Shown: piece after piece, positions 21,290-39,700 of the stretch
Layout: the number at the start of each line of letters is the position of its first letter
Position numbering within the stretch: position 1 is the first letter of the stretch
Origin: Strigops habroptila
Taxonomy: Eukaryota; Chordata; Aves; Psittaciformes; Psittacidae
DNA: 64,000 nt
NCBI RefSeq assembly: GCF_004027225.2
Contig: NC_044288.2
Span: 22,330,744-22,394,743 of the forward strand
Direction: 5' to 3'
Made by a program: the position numbers and the translations under genes
Notes under the pieces: model-generated
Databases searched by the model: none
Seen by the model: the letters and a program-made list of their open reading frames with translations, nothing else
What the model was told of the DNA's origin: nothing

Positions 21290-22878
21290 CTGTCGAGAAA
21301 ATGGTTTTCCTTATGTCAGCTTATTCTGAACACGTTTCCCTCAAACCGTTTTCACTTTTAGAGGTATCTTCTCCAAACTCCCTGGAAAACCACTCAAAAT
21401 TCTTCCTTCAAGACCTACCTCACTCATTCAAGATGTTACTCGAGCACAAGCGTCACAGCGTCCCCACTGAGCCTGAATCAAGAGTTCCATTTCAGAGCAG
21501 AATAAATGTATGGGGTTTTCTGCACCATGAGGGCTCACTGTTTTATCATAGCAACAGCTGACCTCCAACTTGAGAGTTTCAGCATTACTCTTTTTACTCT
21601 TACTTTGGAAAAGTCCTTTTAACAAAACTACCTTAAGCCGAAGTCATTTGAGACTATTCCATAAGATTCTCAAACTCATGCCTGCAGAACAGGTAAAACT
21701 TCAGCAGAACAATTCAGTGCCCATTAATAACATGGAAGTTTATTTTTAAAAGAGCTCTTTTTCAACCAGTGGAAAACTTGAAGCTTCTGCATTAAAAAAC
21801 CACCCAAAAGCACCAACCACCCAAACTGTGGCGGTCTCTTAAAATCCCACTTCATATAAGACAGTGAATCTGCCTGATTCTGATTTTTGGGACACATTCC
21901 TGCTGATCTGGAGACATCAGTATTCCACAGGCTGAACTAACAGCAGTTGTGAGTAGCACTGAAACAGCACCGAGCTTTGTGTCTGTGCTCTAAGAACACA
22001 GGTCTTCAAGGAAGCAAGTTTGGGGTTTGAGGCAGTTTATCATAACAGATAGCCCACAATAAGAAACAGTCAATGCTGGCTGTGCTGGCAGGATTCATTC
22101 CAACACCGTGTAACTAGCTTCCTGCTAAAAGGAGCCTCCAGGATTAAACCCATGCACCCTTCATTCACTATGAATAAGGAACATGCATAATTTGGTTGCA
22201 AAACAAGATTCCAAGTCAATAAATTTACTAAAGCTTTGCATGCTACTGCACAGAACTGAGCATGATTCCAAAGAGCAGCTGGTAGGACAGAAAGACTCAT
22301 GAGAGCGTGGAATTGTCTGTGAGAAAAAGGGAATTCACAGCAAGTACATGACTAAAGACACCTTGAAATTATTCCCCACCACGACCTTCCACTGGAAAGG
22401 GGCCTTGGCTAACCACAAATGGACTTGCCTCCCTTTCCAGACAAGCATAAAGTGTAGATGTACATGCAAATTTGTCTGTACAAACATTAGCCTCAACTCC
22501 CAAATAAACAACTCTTTGGATGTCATCGTTCTGCTCCGTGTTCTGAGAGCAGCCAGTCTCATGAGAAACTGCTCAGGAAGCCAGTTCCTGGCTGCTCAGT
22601 GGTGCTCAAAAGGGGTGAAGGCAAGAAAAATGGGTAGAAGCCCACAGGTTAATAGTTTTAAACAGAAACAGGGATTTATAACCAATTCCATTCCCGAGTT
22701 GCATCCAATGGGATGTTCCATTTTCTTCCCAGGAGCTTTAACACCCATTTCTCTTCAGACAGTTTGCATGCAAGTGTTCTAAAGACCCACAGAAAGAGAT
22801 CTCAAACAGGCTGTACTGTGATGTGCTACTTAAGCCAGACAGGGCTTTCCACACTCAGGTACCCTGCTATACAATTAC
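21290..22878 (-). other. MATR3: MATR3 intron 12
   Basis: A 1.6-kb intron with nothing recognisable beyond its splice sites (GTAATT donor, CGACAG acceptor). Confidence 0.7.
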
Positions 22879-23269
22879 CTTCTTAAGCTTCTTCTTTGCT
22901 GCTGGATTGGCTGCAACGTTCCCCTCAGTTTTAATGGTCACATCCTCAGCTGTGTCCTTTTTCTCTTCAGCAGTCACATCAGCTAAATTGGCAACATCTG
23001 CATCATCTCCTGCTGAGCTCCCACTTTCCAGCAGTGCTGCTGCTTCCTCCTCATCCACGAGCAGCTCATCTTCCGACTCCAGGAGTAAACTGGGCTCATC
23101 CTGGTCTGCCTGTGCAGTGCTTTTAGTGCCCGACGGCTCAGCAGCATCATCTTGTTTCTCCTCTTTCACTTTATCTTCTACATTGCCACTTTCAGGTTTC
23201 TGAGCAGCATCTGTTTTAGACTTCTTATCACTTGGAGAATCTTTGCTGTCTGGAGAATATGTTCTCTTT
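22879..23269 (-). CDS. MATR3: MATR3 exon 12 (nuclear localisation signal and acidic region)
   Basis: Starts in phase 2 after TTTACAG. It encodes a basic [18 protein letters not shown] stretch that acts as the nuclear signal in mammalian matrin-3. A long acidic segment with [20 protein letters not shown] follows, and the exon ends in KKKLKK. 391 nt, residues about 584-714. Confidence 0.97.
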
Positions 23270-23735
23270 CTGTAAAGAACAAAGAACACTTGCTTGTAAA
23301 CCTGCAGAGAGCCCAGAAACTACATTACAAAAAGAATGTTAGGTTCTGTTTTTCTAGACAAGCCTGAAAAAGATTGGGTTTTAGTTCAGTAAATGGCAAG
23401 TTGAGGGAAACCTTGAAGGATCCCATTCTTCAAACATGCAAAAGGCTGCTGTGAGGAGGAACTGTCCTTACAAGACAGGACAACTGCTCATGGGTTTGAA
23501 TTGCAGGAAGGCAAAGCTAACTGAGGGCTGGAAAACACTTCCTGAGGAGCCTGAAGAGGCTGTGAGATCTCATCATTAGAGGAAGAGGATAGGCAGCATA
23601 TGAGAAACAGCTCATCTGAGGGCACAACAAACAACAGTTTGATCTCAGAGCTTCCCTGGCTTCTTTTGTCTAATTTCTATACTCTGCTTTAGGTGTTTCT
23701 TTAAACAAGATTATGCTTCAGCAGTGGGACATTAC
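23270..23735 (-). other. MATR3: MATR3 intron 11
   Basis: A 466-bp intron between GTAATG-type and TTTACAG splice sites. No features seen. Confidence 0.7.
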
Positions 23736-23779
23736 CTGGTTTTATCCTTCTTCAGCAGTTCAACTCCTTTGTTTGGAAT
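23736..23779 (-). CDS. MATR3: MATR3 exon 11 (44 nt)
   Basis: A small exon encoding IPNKGVELLKKDKT and two bases of the next codon, between TTTTAG and GTAATG. It joins RRM2 to the nuclear signal region. Confidence 0.94.
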
Positions 23780-25139
23780 CTAAAATGAAATAATAAAATG
23801 TGTAAGGCACAGCAGGGTATTACTGATACAAGTGCTGCAGTATTAATCCACACCAGACAGCACACTCTAGCCAAACACTTCCAACTATGCTACTCCACAC
23901 GTACTCTCACCATGCCCACCTACCAATCAACTCATAAACTGCTGTTACGTTAGACAGGACCTTACCAAACCAAAACTCCCATGTCTGTTGACAGCAAAAC
24001 TCAGTGCAAAAATGGGATATCCTGCTCCAGAAAAACCAAACACAATTCCTCTTTTGCCTGGGGACTGGTACAGTGTGGTGCAGGCAATGGCATGAATCAG
24101 TCCATCTATACTCTTCTTCTCATTAGTAGTGGAAAAGCTTCAGCAGTCTCACACCACTTATTGATGAGTTACTGAACAGGAAATTCCACTTGTATGGCAG
24201 TAGCACAGACAATGATTCAGTGCATTGGTTAAGTATTGGAATTTGCCACAAAGTGTTCATTTTTGGTGTGTGATCATGTGCAATTGTAAGATTTCTTCCT
24301 CTCCACAACAGAAAGCATATGCTTTTGAGACAGTGTGACAGCTCAGATCTCCCCTGCTTTTCTCCCTAGTGTCCTAATCTGATGGAGAAAGTCCTGTAAG
24401 CACAAGAATATTAGCCTGGTCTTATGTAAGGAAAAAAAGCAGCTATCAGCCAACCCTTCCCTCCTTATGTGAGGTGCACATGCAAAGGTGCACTTACACA
24501 CTGAGTTTTCAAAAAGCTTATTCTTAAAAAGAAGACAATCTGCCTATCTAGGTGGTTGGGGTCAGTGTCCACAGTAGGAAACAAAAAGCTTTCTGGTGCT
24601 AAAGAAGGTTTCCAACACAGGAAACCCATTCAGTTGTAATACTTTGTAGTTTGAAAAGGAGTCCCTAATGGCCATTTGTCTTTTTTCCCCTGTACACCAG
24701 AGTATGTGTACAATGAAATGGACAAACCAACCAGCAGCTCTGAAAACAAAAGCCAAGAATTAAGTGTACAACATATGAGTACATAGTTCTGCTGCCCAGC
24801 TCGATTCTACTCACTGATCGCTTTCAGAAGAGGGCAAGGAAAAACCACAAACATCATGGAATGTTCTGAGTGGAGACACTGTCATTAAAATCTAAACCAA
24901 TTTCTCTAACATCTGAATTCTAGCAGTTGGTTGGTTTTGTTTAATCTGAAAGGAAAGTCTTTTCCTTTGTTCCAGGCCTCCTGACATCCCACTCACACCA
25001 AGTAACTGCACTTAAAGAGCCAGAACATACTAAAGCAAATCCTTGCATTTTACCTGCAGCACTGAATTCCCAGTGACAGCTCTCTTCTACTTCACTTTCT
25101 ACCTTCAACTGCAACTAAAGAACTAAACTTACTACCTAC
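23780..25139 (-). other. MATR3: MATR3 intron 10
   Basis: A 1.36-kb intron between donor GTAGGT and acceptor TTTTAG. No repeat family recognised. Confidence 0.7.
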
Positions 25140-25271
25140 CCTTAACACCAGTTTCTTGTATTTTTCAGATAGATCCACTTTCACACATCTGCCTTGGAAC
25201 CAAAGCGCTTTGTTGGCACAATGCTCCACCATAGCTAAAGCATCTTCTCTGGTCTCCATCTCAATGAAAGC
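25140..25271 (-). CDS. MATR3: MATR3 exon 10 (second half of RRM2)
   Basis: Forty-four complete codons, [14 protein letters not shown] to KKLVLR, between TTTCAG and GTAGGT. It carries the RNP1-like AFIEM strand of RRM2. Confidence 0.97.
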
Positions 25272-26615
25272 CTGAAAATATTAAAACAGATTTAAAATGA
25301 GTCTGAAATGCACAACATCACTGCAAAGTTATTGAACTTTAAACACAGCATGTCCCAAGTTTGAAATGAAATTAGGAGATTCAGACCCATCTTCCTCTCC
25401 AAACATTTACAATTTACAAAAGTGCTTGATACACCCCAGCTTTTCCATTCAGTCACATCTGTCCCATAAACAGTTCTGAAATTAAACAGGCATTTAAATA
25501 ATCTGCAAAAAAATAACCATGAAGTATGATTCCAAATGAAAGGCTCCGGGGAGACCTTAGAGCAGCTCCAGTGCCTAAAGGAGCTACAGGAAACCTGGAG
25601 AGGGGCTTTGGACAAGGGCCTGTAGGGACAGGCCAAGGGGAATGGCTTTAACCTGCCAGAGGGGAGATTGAGATGAGCTCTGAGGCAGAAGCTCTTCCCT
25701 GTGAGGGTGCTGAGGCGCTGGCACAGGGTGCCCAGAGAAGCTGTGGCTGCCCCATCCCTGGCAGTGTTCAAGGCCAGGTTGGACACAGGGGCTTGGAGCA
25801 ACCTGCTCTAGTGGAAGGTGTCCCTGCCTGTGGCAGGGGGTTGGAGCTGGAGGAGCTTTGAGGTCCGCTTCAACCCAAACCAGGCTGGGATTCTATGAAA
25901 TAAAAAGCATCTGGATGATGAAACTAATTTATTTGGTGTTTAAGTACCTGGGAATTCCAGGGTAACTAAGACACTGCCCCATTTTGTTATATTTCAAGAG
26001 AATGCTGGAGCAGGCAGGAACTGCTGGCCTACAAGCCCAGCTTTGGGAGTGTTTCTCTGAGAAACAAGCCTATGACACACTAAGTTTGCTGACAAAGCTT
26101 TTAAAAACTCATCTGGGCTAAAGTATCATTGGTAGAGAGAATAAAGTTGTTCCTGCACCCAACTTACACAGCAAGGGTACTTATAGGCATCATGTACATC
26201 CACATCCAAAGCATTTTACTAGCCACAGCAGGACTGCTTTTAAAGAATCAAAAATCAAGGGTAAATGAAAGACGTGGAATAGTGGAATCTTAATTAATGT
26301 TTCGTAGGTAATGTTTTTTCAGCCTTAAAAAACCCCAAGACTCCGAAAAATCTGCACGACAACAAAAATTAAGCCTCAATGCTAAATGTATAATCTTCAC
26401 AGCTGCGGCCTGTTCTCTTTTTAAAGCAGCTCCCATTCCAGTACCATTCTGCAGTAAGCTGATAGCGAAACACCACCTACACAGACCTCTACTAATTTCC
26501 ATCTCTCTGCTAGAGCAGAGAGGCTGCACAAGCCCCAGTGAAAGGCACAGCATTTCTTCCCAGTTAAACACCTCAGTTTCCAGCCCTCGGGCCTGCCTGT
26601 CCCTGTGGTTGTTAC
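25272..26615 (-). other. MATR3: MATR3 intron 9 containing a CR1
   Basis: A 1.34-kb intron. A CR1 copy on the opposite strand occupies 25538-25900, about 270 bp from exon 10. Confidence 0.7.
25538..25900 (+). repeat. CR1 LINE 3' fragment in MATR3 intron 9
   Basis: It runs from GGGGAGACCTTAGAGCAGC through the conserved GCTCTAGTGGAAGGTGTCCC block and ends GGGATTCTATGAA, the CR1 3' terminus. It is antisense to MATR3. Confidence 0.92.
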
Positions 26616-27868
<1,253 letters not shown>

Positions 27869-28285
27869 TCACAAGATGGAAAGAAAACGCGTCTCAGCTA
27901 ACTCTAAAGAGAGTCTGTCAAGGCTCTGCTCTACTTAGGTTGTATTTTTTTAGTAGTAACCCAAAATGAGATGCATATAATAAAGGCACTGAAGCTCCAG
28001 GGATTCCCCAGAGGAAGATGCCTGCCATGCCAAAGTTGCCTTTCTGTATGTTCATGCCCCACAGCTTCCTCATAACAGAATGTTTAAACAGGGTCTGTAC
28101 ACTTTGGAAACGATGATTTTGCAGAGTACTTGGCACAGCAGAACCCCAATCTTATCCCAAAGCTTCAGTATTTCCACACAAATAAATCCTAAATCTTTGC
28201 TTTTAAAGACTTTATGAAAGCAAATAATATAACATGAAATTGTAGGTTTCAACACAACCCTGAACATCAAATTTTTAATACTAAC

Positions 28286-28338
28286 CACTCTGCCCTTCTG
28301 CATGTGTCTCGGTCCTTGCATATTCCCATTCCCAGCTC
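28286..28338 (-). CDS. MATR3: MATR3 exon 6
   Basis: A 53-nt exon encoding AGNGNMQGPRHMQKGRV. The acceptor region reads AAGGAG, so AG at 28340-28339 or the AG three bases further in could be used, adding or removing one codon (NAGNAG type). The donor is GTTAGT. Intron 6 (27848-28285, 438 bp) holds nothing recognisable. Confidence 0.9.
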
Positions 28339-30096
28339 CTTTAAGAAATGAAAAGAATGAGCAAGCTTAGTTCAACCTGTAAGACTGGTGTTAACATGTC
28401 TCGTGTTCACAAGTTCTTAAAGAGAGAAAATCATAGAATGGAGATACAGAATCACAGAATCACATTAAGTCACCTGCAATACTAAACCAGAATAACATCA
28501 AATTTTAAAACCTAATCATTTCCTTACAGTTCAAAAAGGATGTTTCAGCAATCTCGTAACTTGAGGTCCCCCTTCCTGATCATCCTGTTCAGTTTAACTT
28601 CAGCGAAAAAGCTTGTCGTGGTTTGAGCCCAGCCGGTAACTCGGAACCACGCAGCCGCTCGCTCGCTCCCCCCCTTCTTCCTTCCCCTGCTCCCGGAGGG
28701 ATGGTGAGGAGAATCGGAAGAATGTAACTCCCACGGGTTGAGATAAGAGCAGTCCCGCAACTAAGGTATAACACAAACCACTACTGCTACCACCAATGAT
28801 AATAATGATAAGGGAAATAACAAGGGGAGAGGATACAATTGCTCACCACCCGCCGACCGATACCCAGCCCGACCCGAGCAGTGATCTGGGCCTTCTGGGT
28901 AACTCCCCCCAGTTTCTATACTGGGCATGATGTGCTGTGGGATGGAATAGCCCTTTGGCCAGTTTGGGTCAGGTGTCCTGTCTCTGCTTCCTCCCGGCTT
29001 CCCCTCCTCCCTGGCAGAGCATGAGACTGAGAAAGTCCTTGGTTGGAGTAAACATTACTGAGCAACAACTAAAAACACCGGTGTTATCAGCGTTGTTCCC
29101 AGGCTGAAAGTCAAAACCACAGCACTGCACCAGCTACTAAGAAGGAGAAAATGACTGCTGTAGCTGAACCCAGGACAAAGCTGCATTTACTGATGTGGAA
29201 AAATAGCTGAGAGTAAGTAAAGCCTGTCGAAAAAAAACCTCTCCTGTTTTAGACTGAGATTTGCCATAGCAAAAGGTCTCAGAGATGTGAGATCTCTTTA
29301 ACCCAGATACACTATTTAAGTTGGGGTTCTAGGTGTAGAAGAGACTCCTAGGTTTAGTTCTAAACCAACACCAACTCTAGCAGAATGCCTGAAGAAAGCC
29401 TTTCCAATAGTTGGGCTCAAAGTCAAGTTTGAGATGTTTTGGTAAGTTAACAGTATTTTTTTAATGAAATTTAGCATGAATGCATCTATCGTCTAAAAAT
29501 TCTTTCCAAGTATCTGCAATACCTGTACTCTGTCAGGATACCTACATAAATCCATCAGTTTTGCTCTTTAAAAAACTATTTCAAAGGTAGGAAGTAACAA
29601 CTTCATGCAACGAAACTGATTTTTAGCCTGCCTTCATGTCAAGAAGAGACTTGCACCATCCATCTTCCCATTTCCCAGTTCCTGCTCAAATCTATTTGTC
29701 ATATTAATTTGAAATTAAGGGGGGAAAACACTCAGGACATTGAATTCTTGCAAGTTCCACACACACACAAAAAAACACCAACCCACCAACATATAGCTAA
29801 ATCAGAAGAAAGATACAAAAAACTTCCAGACATGAAAAAATGCAAGTCCAAACCATGTGTGGATTAACCAAACAGAGATAAGAACCCAGCCAAAATAATG
29901 TGGCTGGTAGTTAACAGATGGTAGAAAGGAGGAAGTGTGGGATCTGGACTAGTCTTTGGCCAGGGAGGGACTGAAGTATTTCGGTTCCGCTGCTCAGAGG
30001 AGTGTTTTGGTTTAATTTATCAGTGTTTTAGAACAAGAACAACAAAAAAATATCAAGAACTTATGTCTTGCAAAAGTAGGCGCCAGTTGCCGTTAC
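28339..30096 (-). other. MATR3: MATR3 intron 5 containing a solo LTR
   Basis: A 1.76-kb intron, one third of which is the solo LTR at 28614-29177. The rest is AT-rich single-copy sequence with a CA/A-rich patch near 29758-29775. Confidence 0.7.
28614..29177. mobile_element. Solo LTR of an avian endogenous retrovirus (copy A, 564 bp)
   Basis: It begins TGTCGTGGTTTGAGCCC and ends ACCCAGGACA (TG...CA). It is flanked by a 5-bp direct repeat AAGCT (28609-28613 and 29178-29182). It is about 96 percent identical to the copy at 58337-58900 and has exactly the same length. No internal retroviral genes accompany it. The sense of transcription is not resolved. Confidence 0.85.
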
Positions 30097-30200
30097 CTCT
30101 TGGCCCAACAGGAGGTCCTCCAAGGTGAAATGGAGGTGGTGGTGGTCCCAGAATTCCTGGTGCAGGGTTTGTGGATTGCTGCAACATAAAGGGATCACCC
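30097..30200 (-). CDS. MATR3: MATR3 exon 5
   Basis: A 104-nt exon encoding [18 protein letters not shown] and a polyproline/glycine stretch ending GPR, after TTTCTAG. The donor is AGAG|GTAACG, which deviates from the usual GTAAGT. Reading on through it adds 14 codons and then a stop. Confidence 0.92.
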
Positions 30201-30445
30201 CTAGAAAGAGGGGAAAACACATTTAATTTTAAACCAATAAGCTGCAAAGTCTTCATTCCCAAAAACCCCCTAATTTCTGCAGAGCATCTAAGAAGTCAAC
30301 TTTAGCTACTTTTACTGGTGTTCTTTGGCTAGTAGAAAACAAAGGGAGATATCAGTTTGAAGAAGAGGAGGTGTGTTGTTTCACATAAAACATTAAGAAT
30401 GTCCTCTGCTTCAAATAAAATACTTCAAAATTCATTTCTACTTAC

Positions 30446-30487
30446 ATTCCATGTCCTGAATCACTGTCAGGATTCCATTCTGGGTAT
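30446..30487 (-). CDS. MATR3: MATR3 exon 4 (42 nt)
   Basis: Encodes YPEWNPDSDSGHG with split codons at both ends, between TTTTAAG and GTAAGT. It corresponds to the YPEWNPDND segment of mammalian matrin-3. Intron 4 (30201-30445, 245 bp) is short. Confidence 0.95.
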
Positions 30488-31447
30488 CTTAAAAGAAACA
30501 AACAACAAAAGTAGTTAAGAAAAAACTCTTCTACCCAGGTAGTAATTTTTCTACAAGCAGCGGTCCCTTTCCATGTTAACACAGATAACACACATGGTAA
30601 CTCTTGCCCACTATACGATCACCACAAGAAACATGAACAGCATCTACTGACAGAAGAGAAGTGCTGTTCTTAATGAGAAACTTCCTCCACTGTAGGTAAC
30701 ATGTCTGCCAGTTTACAATACAAATTGCATGGTTTGTTTTACAACACATTTACAAGTTGGTGTAAGCGACTAGGAAAAAATTCCAACAGTTTCTCAACTG
30801 TTCAGATCCAACTCTTTAGAATGTTTCATTTGACCAGCAGGATCCAAAAGTTATGAACCAAAATCCCTTTTGACCTGAAGATGCTCTTTTGTTTCATTCC
30901 CTAGAAGGCACACAGCATGTTTTCTAAAGCTGCCTCGTGCAACATAATTGACCATCAGAGCATTGGAGCAGCTCTGCCATGGAAACAGGCTTGAGAGAGC
31001 TGGGCTGGGTCAGCCTGGAGAAGAGAAGGCTCCTGAAGGGGAGACCTTAGAGCAGCTCCAGTGCCTAAAGGGGCTACAGGAAACCTGGAGAAGGGCTTTG
31101 GACAAGGGCCCGGAGGAACAGGCCAAGGGGAATGGCTTTAACCTGCCAGAGGGGAGATTGAGATGAGCTCTGAGGCAGAAGCTCTTCCCTGTGAGGGTGC
31201 TGAGGTGCTGGCACAGGGTGCCCAGAGAAGCTGTGGCTGCCCCATCCCTGGCAGTGTTCAAGGCCAGGTTGGACACAGGGGCTTGGAGCAACCTGCTCTA
31301 GTGGAAGGTGTCCCTGCCCGTGGCAGGGGGCTGGAACTGGGTGAGCTTTGAGGTCCCTTCCAACACAAACCAGTCTGGGAGTCTACGATTATGTGCTCCA
31401 ACATGCTCTCACACCACATGAGTATTTACTGTACTTGGAATTCATAC
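30488..31447 (-). other. MATR3: MATR3 intron 3 containing a CR1
   Basis: A 960-bp intron. Nearly half is an antisense CR1 that ends about 60 bp from the exon 3 donor. Confidence 0.7.
30956..31387 (+). repeat. CR1 LINE 3' fragment in MATR3 intron 3
   Basis: It includes the longer 5' part (GAGAGAGCTGGGCTGGGTCAG) as well as the standard 3' block ending CCAGTCTGGGAGTCTACGATT. Confidence 0.92.
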
Positions 31448-31509
31448 ATTTCAAGCAGCAGTTGACAGCGTCGGCTGTGAGTCGCTCCATTGATATGATG
31501 GTTCCACTC
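31448..31509 (-). CDS. MATR3: MATR3 exon 3 (histidines of the first zinc finger)
   Basis: A 62-nt exon encoding [20 protein letters not shown], between CTGCAG and GTATGA. It supplies the two zinc-binding histidines of the matrin finger whose cysteines are at the end of exon 2. Confidence 0.96.
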
Positions 31510-36700
<5,191 letters not shown>

Positions 36701-39700
36701 CTGAAAAGAGAGCTCACACTAGAAAGCTAGGCAAACTTCACTTCAAAAATGGTAACGCCAAGAAAGAGGATCAATAATGACTGCAGATCTTCTTCAAGCT
36801 GAGAAACACCAGACAATTCTGTAGAAAAACAAGCAGGTTTAGTCATAAATCCCTTTAAACAGATGCAGTTTTAAACTTATGCATCATGTTGATCTAAAAA
36901 AACATTAAAGATCTCAATCTTACAAGGCTTTTATTACATAACTTAACAGATTCAAGAGGCACCCAGAACCTACATATATTATTTCAGATAAAAATACAGC
37001 AGTGTTTCCTATACATACTACTCCTCTTCCACAAAAAGCTACTTTCATACTGAAGACAAGTGAATTTCGGAAGTTTGGGATGTCTGAGAGCATCCAAAGT
37101 TTACAAGCATGTAAGCCTTGATCTCAGGTTAATGGTTTTGTTTATACCCTACATTACTGTATAGAGAAGACCACAAAAACAACCCCATAAGCCCATAGAA
37201 TCCAAGATGACTTTGGCATATAACACATTTGAAAATGAAACCTATACCACCACAGAATAGGACGAAAGGAAGTTAAAAGTAATTGAAGTTTGGGCAAAAA
37301 GTTTCTGCTGTAAGATCTGGTAAATAAGACCAAACATAATATTCCATCTTTATGCAGTAAAATTCAAATTACTGATGTGAAGACAGATGTGAACAAGAAA
37401 AATAAGGTTTCAATTTTGTGGGAAGTAAACAAGACCTCTTGCTCAAATTGCAGTTATGCTGCTAACAGCACTTCGGAAGGGATTCTTTACTCTGTTACAG
37501 TGCAGCTCTGCTGTCAGCCTGTTCTCTCAGGCCTCAAGCTAAACAAGGTTAGGCTTAGTACTGGGATGGGAGTTCCAAGGAAAACCCTGCTCCAGCAGAA
37601 AGAGACACCAGGTGAGTCAGGAGATGGCACAATGCCCCCAGCCAGTCCTCAGGACAGTGGGGTGGTGTTCCTGTCTCGTACCAGCGTGCCAGTTCTTTGG
37701 TTCAGGACCAACACTTTGATACCATGACCATATGTGGTAGTTAAAGATCCTGAGATGTCACTTGTAAGGGTTAGATATCTGCCCTGTGTCCTACTAAAAT
37801 ACTAACCTAGGATTTCAATATTTGGAACAACTGCATTCCCTTAAAGTTTTAACTAAAGTGTATCAATACCCACAGTGTATTTTATGGTGCAATGGATATA
37901 TTTCATAAAATATTCAGGTCTTTTCAGGTGCAGAGCAGAAATACCCCATGATTCTTCTCCCCATCCTCCTTCAGCCTGGGGATAGATGCACGAAATTGAA
38001 AGTAATTCAATACACACGAAAATGTGTCACCAGGAACACATTGTTCTTGGGTCCCCGGTGCAGTAAAGCCCTTTTGAATCTCTGCAGAGCAGTTTCTGCT
38101 TCTCCAGCACTGCCACTCACACACATGTAGAACACAGAACTGATTGGAAAAAGAAAGAGGCACAAATTGCATAGCTCCAAATGAAACCAGCTTCCAAGAG
38201 AATAGGCATGTTTGGGGAGGAATGGGAAGGATAAAAACAAAAGCAAGGATTTTCTCTTGAAGAGACCAGCTCTGCAGAAGGCAATTTCTCTTGTACTGGA
38301 AACAAGAAAAAAGGTCAAGGTTATGAGCACGTCTCTATCCCAACTGCCTACTCAATCCAGAGCCCTGTTTCAATAGCACACAATGTTTTTTTAAGTTGGA
38401 ACACACTTCACTTGGGTTTTCTTTCTGGGTAGCAGAATGTTACAAAATTACCTACTTATATACAAAAACCAATGAATTCTATGAGAGATACATAACTCAG
38501 ACACTGCTTTATACAGTTTGCTACATATTCTGTTACCAGTACAGCTAAACTTGTATTTCAGCTATGCTTTTAAGATCCACATACCATGGAGTCACTTAAA
38601 GTAAGCTTAATTATGTAACATTAGGTTAAGAGATTGAGAAACATGGGGATGAAATAAGTTTAAAAGTAGCTGGGGCAGAGGACAGAAAGCTTCAGAGGAA
38701 AACAGTAAAACAAGAATATAGGGAGAGCAGAGGAGGCAGCTCTAAGCGAGATAGCCAGGACAAGCTGACCACACTAAAGAATACCTGAATAGGAAGCCTT
38801 TAAGAACTACATTGTAAAAGTAAAGACTTGACTTCAAATACGAGAGAAACACTAATATTCACCTGGGTACCACGTTTTATCTTACATACATTCAGTAATC
38901 TTCAAAGTACCGTATGGTAATTCTACAGGTTAATCCTTACTCCTTCCATTCTTACATATAAATTTCCTTGTAGATCATTCACACACTTACAGAATGGGTT
39001 GAAACTGAACTTACGAGGTTCTTCATAACATGAGGTATTCCAGAGGGCCTTACAAACCTGCCCCTCACAGTGATTCAGCACAGAGTCAGGAAAGGCACGG
39101 TACATCCTGCCATTAACGCAAGGACTCGCACCATTCAAGTTCTCACTAGATCAGGAAAGTTCTCCACTGCCCTTTCTCTTTGAACAGATGCTCACTAATC
39201 CTCCTGTCACAGTTTTCAATTGGCAGCTCACTGTCTGCTGTGCTGCGGAGATTAGCAGAGAACAAAACCCAGTCTGGCATGGACCTGGGCTGCAGAGAAC
39301 CTGATGACATGCCATGAGGTGACCCCGTGTACACAGGCAGGTTTTACATAACCAGGCTGTGCTGCTGCAAACACCCATAGGGGAGAGAAGCAAAGGGAAA
39401 AATAAAACCAGGAAGAGGTGGGGAGGGACAGACAAGACAAAGAAACAGTGACAATCGTATGAAAAAGCATGAAGGGACAGCAAGACAACTGTGTGATGAA
39501 GACAATGTAATACTGGCCAGTGAACTGCCCTGCACCTCATTAGATATTTGAGTGGAATCCTTACAAAACCTGAGTCCTCATAAAATCACTATTTACCACA
39601 TCACTGTCATCTTGCAATACCTGTTGTGCTCTACTCCTACCACACACACACACCCCCCTTTATGATTAGACGAAGACAACAACAAAGCTAAGTAGGGAAC

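Noticed and set aside
25673-25861. A recurring ~62-residue reading frame (also at 31163, 49199, and reversed at 15769 and 62592) that looks like a gene family
   Set aside because: It lies inside CR1 3' fragments and is repeated with the element. It is a by-product of a GC-rich LINE tail, not a host protein.
28839-29024. A 61-codon frame conserved at 58562-58747
   Set aside because: Both lie in the two solo LTRs. Similarity reflects shared descent of the LTR, and no retroviral domain is recognisable.
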